DNA from: an uncultured Kouleothrix sp.
GTDB lineage: Bacteria > Chloroflexota > Chloroflexia > Chloroflexales > Roseiflexaceae
Assembly: GCA_937858455.1 (NCBI GenBank)
Contig: CALLYN010000330.1
Span: forward strand, 1 to 13,130
DNA length: 13,130 bases
Direction of reading: 5' to 3'
Shown: piece after piece, positions 1 through 5,228 of the stretch
Numbering within the stretch: position 1 is the stretch's first letter
Layout of the letters: every line of letters begins with the position of its first letter
Program-made: the position numbers and the translations under genes
The notes under the pieces: generated by a model
Databases searched by the model: none
What the model was told of the DNA's origin: nothing
Seen by the model: the letters and a program-made list of their open reading frames with translations, nothing else

Positions 1-118
1 ATCGGGGACGGGCGGCGCTCGCGTTTCCCGGGGTCGCCGCGGCGCGGCACGACGGCGGCACGGCGGTTGCTGTTCAGCGAGCCCGTCCTCGCATCTTCTT
101 CGGCATAGGAGTCTTAAA

Positions 119-301
119 GTGAAAAGATATGTGACCGGAATCTGTATCTTGATCCTATCGGCCTGCAGCGACCCGCCGCCCCCGCCCGACAGCGGCAGCT
201 GCGACGTCAAGGCGGTCTTCGCGGCCAACGGCTGCACCCGCGCCGGCTGCCACGGCGGCGCCGGGGCAGCCGGAAGGGCCGATCGACGCGTCAAACCCTG
301 A
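119..301 (+). CDS. 5' fragment of a heme-type lipoprotein, truncated at a chimeric join
   Basis: Only the N-terminus is genuine. GTG at 119 is chosen because AGGAG at 107-111 lies 7 bases upstream. A basic start (MKRY) and hydrophobic stretch lead to a lipobox L13-S14-A15-C16, so Cys16 should be lipidated and the protein membrane-anchored. A proline run (19-23) follows, then a cysteine-rich part with C39-x4-C44-H45 followed by Gly-Gly. This resembles the Gly-Cys-His segments of putative heme-binding lipoproteins in myxobacteria and relatives, although the spacing is CX4CH rather than the canonical CXXCH. After about residue 52 the frame becomes an Arg-rich tail (RADRRVKP) that stops at 301, while the neighbouring frame becomes meaningful coding. 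I read this as a gene cut near 255-280 and fused to foreign DNA. The lipoprotein call is good; the heme role is only suggested. Confidence 0.55.
   Translation: MKRYVTGICILILSACSDPPPPPDSGSCDVKAVFAANGCTRAGCHGGAGAAGRADRRVKP
250..285. other. Left chimeric junction (approximate)
   Basis: Coding sense moves from frame 2 (lipoprotein, ending near GGAGAAG) to frame 3. Frame 3 reads GQPEGPIDASNPDD directly into the glucosaminidase-like protein at 306. The crossover sits in a G/C-rich stretch of repeated GGC/GCC units, where short shared sequence could join unrelated reads. The exact base cannot be fixed from sequence alone. Confidence 0.5.
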
Positions 302-305
302 CGAC

Positions 306-767
306 ATGACCCTGCGGCGGCCGCCCAGCATCGGCGCGCAGTTCATCGACCAGGTGCTGGCGCGCTATGGCTCGCCGGCGCAGGGCACGGGCGCGGTCTG
401 GGTTGAGCTGGGCCAGCACTACGGTATCGACCCGGCCTACGCGCTCGCGTTCTTCATCCACGAGTCGAGCGCCGGGACGGATCCCGGCTGGGCTGGCCTG
501 AAGCCAGGCGGCGGCAGCACCCATAACATCGGCAATATCATCTGCGCCGGCTACCCCAGCTGCTTCGGCCGCTTCCGCGACTACGCCAGCTGGCGGGAGG
601 GGATCGAGGACTGGTACGCGCTGATCGATCGGGAGTATATCGCCCGAGGCCTGACCACCGTGGAGCTGGTCATCCCGGTGTATGCCCCGGCGTTCGAGAA
701 CGATGTCGGCAACTACACCAACGTCGTCAGCGCCACCGTGGCGCGCTGGCGGCGCGGCGCGCTGTAA
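306..767 (+). CDS. Glucosaminidase/lysozyme-like peptidoglycan hydrolase, possibly 5'-truncated
   Basis: The protein (153 aa from the ATG at 306) has the look of the endo-beta-N-acetylglucosaminidase (GH73-like/lysozyme-like) fold: a helix with G40-I-D-P-A-Y-A-L-A-F-F-I-H-E53, in which Glu53 is the likely catalytic acid, followed by H-N-I-G-N and a short conserved core with F-R-D-Y and a W-R-E-G-I turn. Such enzymes cleave the glycan backbone of peptidoglycan; in phages they act as endolysins or tail lysins. No signal peptide or membrane segment is visible. There is no purine-rich ribosome site before 306, and the frame stays open upstream to about 270, reading GQPEGPIDASNPDD, so the real start probably lay beyond the left join. 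The gene precedes the actin-like operon by 36 bases on the same strand. It is a distant counterpart of the lysozyme-like gene at 4042-4623. Family is likely; substrate is inferred. Confidence 0.7.
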   Translation: MTLRRPPSIGAQFIDQVLARYGSPAQGTGAVWVELGQHYGIDPAYALAFFIHESSAGTDPGWAGLKPGGGSTHNIGNIICAGYPSCFGRFRDYASWREGIEDWYALIDREYIARGLTTVELVIPVYAPAFENDVGNYTNVVSATVARWRRGAL

Positions 768-791
768 CCCGAAAATTTTTCGGATATGAAC

Positions 792-796
792 AGGAG
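792..796 (+). promoter_or_regulatory. Ribosome binding site of the actin-like gene
   Basis: AGGAG lies 7 bases before the ATG at 804. It decides against the in-frame ATG at 786, which would put the ribosome site inside the coding region. Confidence 0.75.
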
Positions 797-803
797 AGAC
801 ACC

Positions 804-1790
804 ATGGCAACCACAAGCTTCGGCCCCAATCTCGGGCACGGCTATACCAAGCTGGTCGTACTGCGCGACGGCGCGATGCTCTCGCCGGTCGTGTTTCCGT
901 CGATCATCGCGCGGGCCACGGGCCGGCCGGCCGGCGCGCTGGTCAAGGAGCGGCGCGTCACGATCGCCGGCCAGAGCTACTGGACGGGCGACGATGCGCG
1001 CCAGCTCAGTGCGAACGCCACCACCAATCTCACGCAGGATCGCCTGGACGATCCGGTCTTTCTGCCGGCGCTGCTGGCGGGCGCGCTGGATCGCGCCGGC
1101 CTGAGCGGGAACGCGCGCGGGGTGTGCGTGTCGTGCCTGCCGGCGAGCTGGTCGAAGGATGCGTCAAAGGCGCGGGCGCTGGGGGCGCGGCTGCGCGAGG
1201 GCGCGCCGAACGTGTTCGATGCCATCCAGATCATCGGCGAGCCGCTGGCGATGGCCTACGCGGCGCTACTCGACAATCGCGGCCAGATCGCCGGCGACGT
1301 GGCGATCCGCGACGGCCGGGTAGCCGCGATCGATCTCGGCCACCACACCGACGACGGCGCAGTGGTCGATCGGCTGCGGCCGGTCGACAGCAGCTACATG
1401 ACCTTTCCCACTGGCACGGCGCGCGCGCTCATTCAGGTGCGCAACCTGTTTATCGCCGCGTTCGAGCGCAACTTCACGCTCGACGAGGTCGATCATGCGG
1501 TGCGCGACGGCGCGATGCGGCTGAATGGTAAGCGCGTGCCGCTGCCCCAGGGGTGGGACCGGCCGATCATTGAGCATGGGCGCGCGGCCGCGAAGCAGTT
1601 CGTCGAGGTGCTCGGTCGCGGCGCGGATCTCGACGCCATCCTGATCGGCGGCGGCGGCGCGGTGCTCGAGCAGAAGATCGCGCCATTTCTCGACGCATTT
1701 CCGAGCGCGATCGTCGTCGATATGCCGCAAATGGCAATCGCGCTCGGCTGCGCGCGCATGGCGGCCTACATTGCGGCGCACGCGCGATGA
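804..1790 (+). CDS. Divergent ParM/StbA-type actin-like ATPase
   Basis: A 328-aa protein with the actin/Hsp70 ATPase layout, close to ParM length (~320). Visible motifs: phosphate-1 loop at residues 7-17 (GPNLGHGYTKL), phosphate-2 at 177-184 (DLGHHTDD), and the adenosine loop at 280-287 (LIGGGGAV). A connecting segment reads I-I-G-E-P-L-A-M-A-Y-A-A, as in StbA/ParM and Hsp70 relatives. ParM proteins polymerise with ATP and push plasmid copies apart; related filaments in some phages position phage DNA. Oddities: the usual Asp of phosphate-1 is Asn9, and the small residues after D-x-G in phosphate-2 are two His (180-181). The nucleotide pocket is therefore divergent, and ATPase activity should not be assumed. 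The stop overlaps the next start as ATGA, indicating translational coupling to a putative adaptor. The family call is strong; the role in segregation is inferred. Confidence 0.82.
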   Translation: MATTSFGPNLGHGYTKLVVLRDGAMLSPVVFPSIIARATGRPAGALVKERRVTIAGQSYWTGDDARQLSANATTNLTQDRLDDPVFLPALLAGALDRAGLSGNARGVCVSCLPASWSKDASKARALGARLREGAPNVFDAIQIIGEPLAMAYAALLDNRGQIAGDVAIRDGRVAAIDLGHHTDDGAVVDRLRPVDSSYMTFPTGTARALIQVRNLFIAAFERNFTLDEVDHAVRDGAMRLNGKRVPLPQGWDRPIIEHGRAAAKQFVEVLGRGADLDAILIGGGGAVLEQKIAPFLDAFPSAIVVDMPQMAIALGCARMAAYIAAHAR

Positions 1791-2095
1791 GTGCCGCGCC
1801 CGCCAGCTTTCGCCTGGGCGCGCACTTTCTGGCCCAGATTGCCCAGGCTGGGGGGAGCCAGTCGGCCGCGGCGCGCGCATACCTGCTGCTCGGCTTCGCC
1901 GCGGCCGGCGTCGCGATGGCGCCCTGGCGGCGCGAGATTGCGCGCTGTCTGGCCGAGGATCTGGCGCCTGAGGTGCTCGACGCGCTGCGGGCGATCGATA
2001 TTCGATCGCCCGCCGCCAGCGCCGAACCGTCGTTACCGTTCCTGCCGCCGCCTGATGACAGCGACCCGCTGCTCTCGGTCGGTTTTCGTGTGTGA
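1787..2095 (+). CDS. Small ParR-like / ribbon-helix-helix candidate coupled to the actin-like gene
   Basis: This 102-aa protein starts at the ATG that overlaps the actin-like gene's stop (ATGA). Residues 7-36 read as a short strand (FRLGAHFLAQI) followed by a turn and a helix beginning S-Q-S-A-A-A-R-A-Y-L-L-L-G. That resembles the strand-helix-helix of CopG/ParR-type DNA-binding proteins, where a Ser-x-Ser starts the second helix. A second helical stretch (about 43-68) follows, then a proline-rich tail with P-F-L-P-P-P-D-D. In type II partition systems the gene after parM encodes ParR, which binds centromere repeats and captures the filament end, in some cases through a C-terminal tail. Position, size and fold pattern fit that job, but I cannot confirm homology; it could be another small regulator. 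The stop lies inside the first copy of a 17-bp tandem repeat. Confidence 0.55.
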   Translation: MSAAPASFRLGAHFLAQIAQAGGSQSAAARAYLLLGFAAAGVAMAPWRREIARCLAEDLAPEVLDALRAIDIRSPAASAEPSLPFLPPPDDSDPLLSVGFRV

Positions 2096-2112
2096 TCGGT
2101 TTTCGTGTGTGA
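2079..2112 (+). repeat. Perfect 17-bp tandem duplication
   Basis: TCGGTTTTCGTGTGTGA occurs twice back to back (2079-2095 and 2096-2112). The first copy encodes the end of the ParR-like protein, including its TGA. The second fills most of the gap before the next gene and its last bases join that gene's ribosome site (GAGGTG at 2111-2116). It may be a slippage duplication, or a small pair of protein-binding repeats. Confidence 0.9.
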
Positions 2113-2120
2113 GGTGTGGC

Positions 2121-2414
2121 ATGACCATCCCTGATGTCATGGCCCGCGCGTCGCTCGACGCGCTGCTGACCTCGTGCTCGCCCCATGAGGTAACGGCGCT
2201 GCGCGCGACGCTGCGGCGCGGCCGGCTGCAGCACGCCGGCGCGGTGATTGCCGTATGCCGTGGCGCGGTCGACCCGCCGGCCGCACCGCTCTTCGACGCC
2301 TGGCTGGCGGCCCTGCCGGCGGCGATTACGCCGGAGACGCACCCCGCTGCTGCCCAGCTCGACGCCTGGCTTGATGCCTGGCTGGCCCGTCGTGTTCAGG
2401 AGGTTCGATCGTGA
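2121..2414 (+). CDS. Hypothetical 97-aa protein
   Basis: I do not recognise this protein. ATG at 2121 is chosen because GAGGTG (2111-2116) sits 4 bases upstream; the frame is open further upstream but overlaps the preceding gene. It is mostly helical and Ala/Leu-rich, with the short motif F/L-D-A-W-L repeated three times (FDAWLAAL, then LDAWLDAWLARR near the C-terminus). No signal peptide, membrane helix or metal motif is seen. The stop overlaps the GTG of the zinc-ribbon gene (GTGA at 2411-2414), so the two are probably translated together within the actin-like operon. It could be a protein-interaction partner of that system, but nothing in the sequence proves it. Confidence 0.6.
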   Translation: MTIPDVMARASLDALLTSCSPHEVTALRATLRRGRLQHAGAVIAVCRGAVDPPAAPLFDAWLAALPAAITPETHPAAAQLDAWLDAWLARRVQEVRS

Positions 2415-2590
2415 TTGTCGTGTGGCTCTTTGCCGCGCTGTGGATTGCCCTGCTCGTATGCGCGGTGCTGTGGTGGATCCCCATCATCATGGGGATGTGG
2501 CGCGTGTGTCGCTGCCCATACTGTCGGCGTGTGCTGACGCGGGAGGTGCACCGCGCGCGGCACTGCCCGATCTGCGACGGGCGCTGGTAG
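2411..2590 (+). CDS. Small membrane-anchored zinc-ribbon protein
   Basis: A 59-aa protein starting at GTG 2411, which overlaps the preceding TGA (GTGA); its TAG overlaps the next GTG (TAGTG). Residues 2-29 form one long hydrophobic helix rich in Trp, Leu, Ile and Val, a clear membrane anchor. The remaining 30 residues hold two CxxC knuckles, C35-P-Y-C38 and C52-P-I-C55, separated by 13 residues with several Arg and two His, typical of a small zinc ribbon facing the cytoplasm or periplasm. Similar tiny membrane zinc ribbons are known in many bacteria, mostly without function. The overlap on both sides argues strongly that it is a real gene. It may tether another operon product to the membrane (inference). 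Confidence 0.75.
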   Translation: MIVVWLFAALWIALLVCAVLWWIPIIMGMWRVCRCPYCRRVLTREVHRARHCPICDGRW

Positions 2591-3288
2591 TGCGCCGCGT
2601 ATCGGTCGTGGTCGTGGACGATGCGCCGATCTGGCGCGCTGGGTTTCGCCAGGCGCTCGCGGCCGAGGCGGATATCGCCGTGGTTGCCGAGCTGGCCGAC
2701 GGCGCCACGGCGCTGGCGTGGCTGGCGACGGCGACGCAGATCCCGGATGTCGCCGTCGTCAGCTGGCAGTCCGATGCGCTGGAGCTGACGCGCCAGCTGC
2801 GCCAGCTCCAGCCGCACATGGGCGTGGTGTTGCTCAGCGAGCACAGCGCGGATCGCTATGTGCTCGCTGCGTTGCAGGCCGGCGCGGCCGACTTCCGCGC
2901 CAAGGAGGTGCTGCCCGGCACGCTCGCGACCGTGATTCGGCGCGTGGCGCGCGGGGAGTATGTGATCAACACCCTGGTGCAGCGCCCGGCGGTGGCCTCC
3001 GGCTTGCTTGCCACCTTTCGTGCGCTGCCCGACGAAGCGGCAGTGTGGCGGCCGCTGAGCGAGCGCGAGATCGCGGTGCTCGAGCACATCGCCGCCGGCG
3101 CCGACAGCGCGGACATTGCGCGCGCGCTCGGCATCAGCGTGCAGACCGTGAAGAACCATATTTCGGCGATCTTGCGCAAGCTCTCGCTGAACGATCGGAC
3201 GCAGGCGGTGATTATGGCGCTGCGCAGCGGCTGGATTGCAGCGCCGGAAGGGGACGCGCATGGAACACACGACGATTGCCGAGCTTGA
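2590..3288 (+). CDS. NarL/FixJ-type response regulator with a non-canonical receiver
   Basis: 232 aa from GTG 2590 (overlapping the previous TAG), about the normal length for the family. Residues 4-123 are a receiver domain: acidic pair D10-D11, switch position S83 (normally Thr/Ser), and conserved K105. The stretch that normally carries the phosphate-accepting Asp (as in D-V-V-L-M-D) reads P52-D-V-A-V-V-S58-W, so the acceptor is Ser. Residues 153-215 are a LuxR-type helix-turn-helix: L156-S-E-R-E-I-A-V-L, then A-D-I-A-R-A-L-G-I-S-V-Q-T-V-K-N-H-I-S-A-I. Such proteins bind promoter DNA as dimers. Loss of the Asp suggests activity not set by a histidine kinase; none is present nearby. It is embedded in the actin-like operon and probably controls it or host genes. 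The C-terminus overlaps the next gene by 29 bases. Confidence 0.85.
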   Translation: MRRVSVVVVDDAPIWRAGFRQALAAEADIAVVAELADGATALAWLATATQIPDVAVVSWQSDALELTRQLRQLQPHMGVVLLSEHSADRYVLAALQAGAADFRAKEVLPGTLATVIRRVARGEYVINTLVQRPAVASGLLATFRALPDEAAVWRPLSEREIAVLEHIAAGADSADIARALGISVQTVKNHISAILRKLSLNDRTQAVIMALRSGWIAAPEGDAHGTHDDCRA

Positions 3289-3460
3289 GGCCGAGCTTGC
3301 GCGCCGGCGCGCGCGTGCTCGCGAGCTGAAGCAGGCGCTGCAGGATGAGCGGCTGACGATAGCGCATATCGAGGGCCAGCTCCATATTTTGCGCCAGATC
3401 CGGTTCGTGGATCCTTCCGCGCCGGAACTGCCGATCTATGAGCATGGCCATGATGCATAA
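3260..3460 (+). CDS. Small coiled-coil protein, 66 aa
   Basis: Start at ATG 3260, preceded by GGAAGGGG (3246-3253) 6 bases upstream; an in-frame ATG at 3236 has no such site and overlaps the regulator more. Residues 6-50 are a single amphipathic helix with Leu/Ile heptads and many Glu/Arg/Lys (IAELEAELARRRARARELK onward), a short coiled coil. A short acidic/proline tail follows (V-D-P-S-A-P-E-L-P-I-Y-E). It overlaps the regulator gene upstream by 29 bases and the secreted-protein gene downstream by 23 bases, in different frames. No known family is recognised. It may dimerise with a partner in the operon. Confidence 0.65.
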   Translation: MEHTTIAELEAELARRRARARELKQALQDERLTIAHIEGQLHILRQIRFVDPSAPELPIYEHGHDA

Positions 3461-3932
3461 GTGGCTCTGGATAGTGGTGCTGGCCTCCCTGGCGACCGCG
3501 CCGGCGGCGGCGCAGCTGACCATCACGCCGGCGGATCTCGCGCGCGGCCAGGCGGCGGTGGCGGTGGCCACCGTGCAGCCGAGCGACAGCGCGGCGCTGC
3601 TGATCGAGCTGCGCACGCCGCCGGGCGTACGGATTACCGATCTGCAGGTCGCCGGCGCGACCGTCAGCGGCGCGCCGGGCCTGCTCGATGACGGCACCTG
3701 GTCGTGGGTGTCGGTCGCGCCGGCAGCCGCGTCGATCACGGTGACCTACACGCTCGCGGTCGACCCGGCGGCGCTGCCGCCCTACGACGGCGCGACGTTG
3801 CGCGTGTCGCCGGGCTGCGGTCGGCTCGTGGTGCGCTGCGTGGTGTGGCGCTCGATAGTGCGCAGCGCGCCGCTCCGCGTGATCGTCAACGGCGCGCCGC
3901 CGCGCCGCACCTATGTGCCGCTCATCCAATAG
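3438..3932 (+). CDS. Secreted beta-rich protein with a YVPLIQ C-terminus
   Basis: 164 aa with a clear signal peptide: H7-K8, a hydrophobic core W9-A21, and a likely cleavage after A-A-A25. Four in-frame ATGs (3438, 3444, 3450, 3453) all leave that signal intact, so the exact start is uncertain; 3450/3453 give a shorter, equally good n-region. The mature part is beta-rich with alternating hydrophobics (ITVTYTLAV, LRVIVNG) and two Cys pairs near its end, resembling a single immunoglobulin-like or DUF11-like domain, but I cannot name the family. It ends in P-P-R-R-T-Y-V-P-L-I-Q. Similar Y-L-P-L-V type ends are common on exported proteins of Chloroflexota such as Roseiflexus and Herpetosiphon, which is the best host clue in the window. 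It is the last gene of the plus-strand operon, before the hairpin at 3990. Confidence 0.7.
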   Translation: MSMAMMHKWLWIVVLASLATAPAAAQLTITPADLARGQAAVAVATVQPSDSAALLIELRTPPGVRITDLQVAGATVSGAPGLLDDGTWSWVSVAPAAASITVTYTLAVDPAALPPYDGATLRVSPGCGRLVVRCVVWRSIVRSAPLRVIVNGAPPRRTYVPLIQ

Positions 3933-3989
3933 ATCTGCGGCAAGCGATCTGCGAAAAACGGCGCGAGCCCCGTTTACTTTATAGAAGCA

Positions 3990-4028
3990 CACACGCCCCC
4001 GTTCTCTCGGAGAGAACGGGGGCGTGTG
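3990..4028. terminator. Strong hairpin between convergent operons, likely bidirectional terminator
   Basis: Perfect 18-bp arms (CACACGCCCCCGTTCTCT and its complement) with a three-base CGG loop, placed between the stop of the secreted-protein gene (3932) and the stop of the minus-strand lysozyme-like gene (4042). No long T-run follows on either strand, so it is not a textbook intrinsic terminator. The stem is very stable and its location serves both transcripts. Confidence 0.75.
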
Positions 4029-4041
4029 CGTTGGTGTTCGG

Positions 4042-4623
4042 CTAGCCCTGGGTGAGCCGGGTTGCGATCGTGGCGATTGTGTCGGCGTAGGTGGTGCCGG
4101 GCACGGCCCAGTGGCCATTCAGGCCGCGCCAGGTGGGCGCTACGCCGCGAAAGCCGGGCGGCAGCCCGCGCACCGCCAGGGCCTGGGCAATCAGCGCGCG
4201 CTGGGCGGGCGTGGCCTGCTCGTCGCGGAGCGCGTAGGCCAGCAGCCGCCCGGCATGGGCGGGCACCGCCTCGTCGCTCCAACGTGCGAACGAAACCCCT
4301 TCGAGCCAGACCCCATCGCGCAGCGCCCACGCCCCGGTCGCCGGCCGCGCGGCGCTTGAGCGGCCGGTCACCCCGATGCCGGCGGGGTTGCGGCGCGGCC
4401 GCTGCGACCACCACGACGTCAGGTTGCCGGTCTCGTGCACCATCTGCGCCAGCAGCATCACCGGATCCATGCCGACGCCGGCGCAGACCGCGAAGTAGGC
4501 GTCCACGATCGTGACGATCGATGGATCGTCGTACCCGCCGTGCGGCCGGCGTCGGATGGCGCGCACGCAGGCCTCGGGCGTGCCGCACGGCGCGGCCAGC
4601 ATGGCGCTGTCGGCGCTGATCAC
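4042..4623 (-). CDS. Phage lysozyme/glucosaminidase-like cell-wall hydrolase
   Basis: 193 aa, GTG start overlapping the previous TGA (GTGA). Residues 40-66 form the conserved helix G51-M-D-P-V-M-L-L-A-Q-M-V-H-E64-T-G, the same pattern as in the hydrolase at 306-767, with Glu64 the likely catalytic acid. N-P-A-G-I-G-V-T-G follows, as in GH73-like glucosaminidases and related lysozymes, which degrade peptidoglycan. There is no signal peptide. It is the last gene of the tail module, so it is either the endolysin or a tail-associated lysin that opens the wall during infection. No holin-like membrane protein is recognisable beside it. The shared helix suggests distant kinship with the plus-strand enzyme, but the remaining sequence differs greatly. 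Confidence 0.7.
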   Translation of the reverse strand: MISADSAMLAAPCGTPEACVRAIRRRPHGGYDDPSIVTIVDAYFAVCAGVGMDPVMLLAQMVHETGNLTSWWSQRPRRNPAGIGVTGRSSAARPATGAWALRDGVWLEGVSFARWSDEAVPAHAGRLLAYALRDEQATPAQRALIAQALAVRGLPPGFRGVAPTWRGLNGHWAVPGTTYADTIATIATRLTQG

Positions 4624-5219
4624 TGGAGGCCGCCGCGCTGGCGCTCCAGGCGCTGCAGCTGCTCGACGGCGGCCGTGATCAGCTCCAGCATCTGCCGGAT
4701 GCGATTGATGCGGATGTACAGCCAGCCGCGCTGAATCAGCTCCAGCAGATTCGCGCCGCGATCCGCGCCGCCGAGCACGTCCTCGTTGCTCCGGTAGTCC
4801 TGGTGGTTGTTCAGCACCGGCAGCGCGGCGAGGTCGATCGCCGGCTCGGGCACGACGACCTGGCCCGGCGCGTCGCCGGGCGCGGCGGCCACGTAGCCGC
4901 TGATCACGACCTGGCGCGTGGCCTTGGCGTCGCCGCTCTCGATAAAATACGACGCCACGAGCCGGCCGGCCTCGACGCGCAGCGTGCCCTGCCCGGCGCC
5001 CACCGGCGTCGGCTCGCTCTGATGCGCGAGCGTCAGCGCACCGCTCGCGTCCTGGCGTATCACCAGGAAGTACATTGCCTTGTCGCTGGCGCGCTTGGCG
5101 TTGACCGCCCAGAACGTCGCGCCGTCGGCGCTATCTTTGGCGAACGCGGGGTTGCCGCTCCACACCGTGAAGCGCTGGCCGTTCAGCGTGAACGAGCCGG
5201 GGAGCGATGCGAGTGCCAT
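4620..5219 (-). CDS. Hypothetical tail-module protein, 199 aa
   Basis: ATG start with AGGAG about 6 bases upstream, 9 bases after the tail fibre gene. Residues 1-115 are beta-rich and resemble a small jelly-roll or carbohydrate-binding-like domain (FTLNGQRFTVWSGNPAF, then VVISGYV). A proline-rich linker follows (about 116-130). The C-terminus (about 155-199) is a helix with heptad-like spacing (LLELIQRGWLYIRINRIRQM), probably an oligomerising coiled coil. I recognise no specific family. The position between the fibre and the lysin suggests a fibre accessory, chaperone or small adhesin of the virion. Its stop overlaps the next GTG, so lysin translation is coupled to it. Confidence 0.6.
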   Translation of the reverse strand: MALASLPGSFTLNGQRFTVWSGNPAFAKDSADGATFWAVNAKRASDKAMYFLVIRQDASGALTLAHQSEPTPVGAGQGTLRVEAGRLVASYFIESGDAKATRQVVISGYVAAAPGDAPGQVVVPEPAIDLAALPVLNNHQDYRSNEDVLGGADRGANLLELIQRGWLYIRINRIRQMLELITAAVEQLQRLERQRGGLQ

Positions 5220-5228
5220 AGCTGTCTC

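Noticed and set aside
769..783. Short palindrome CCGAAAATTTTTCGG before the actin-like gene
   Set aside because: Only 6-bp arms and a 3-base loop; too weak to call a terminator or operator, although an A/T-rich spot in GC-rich DNA is mildly suggestive.
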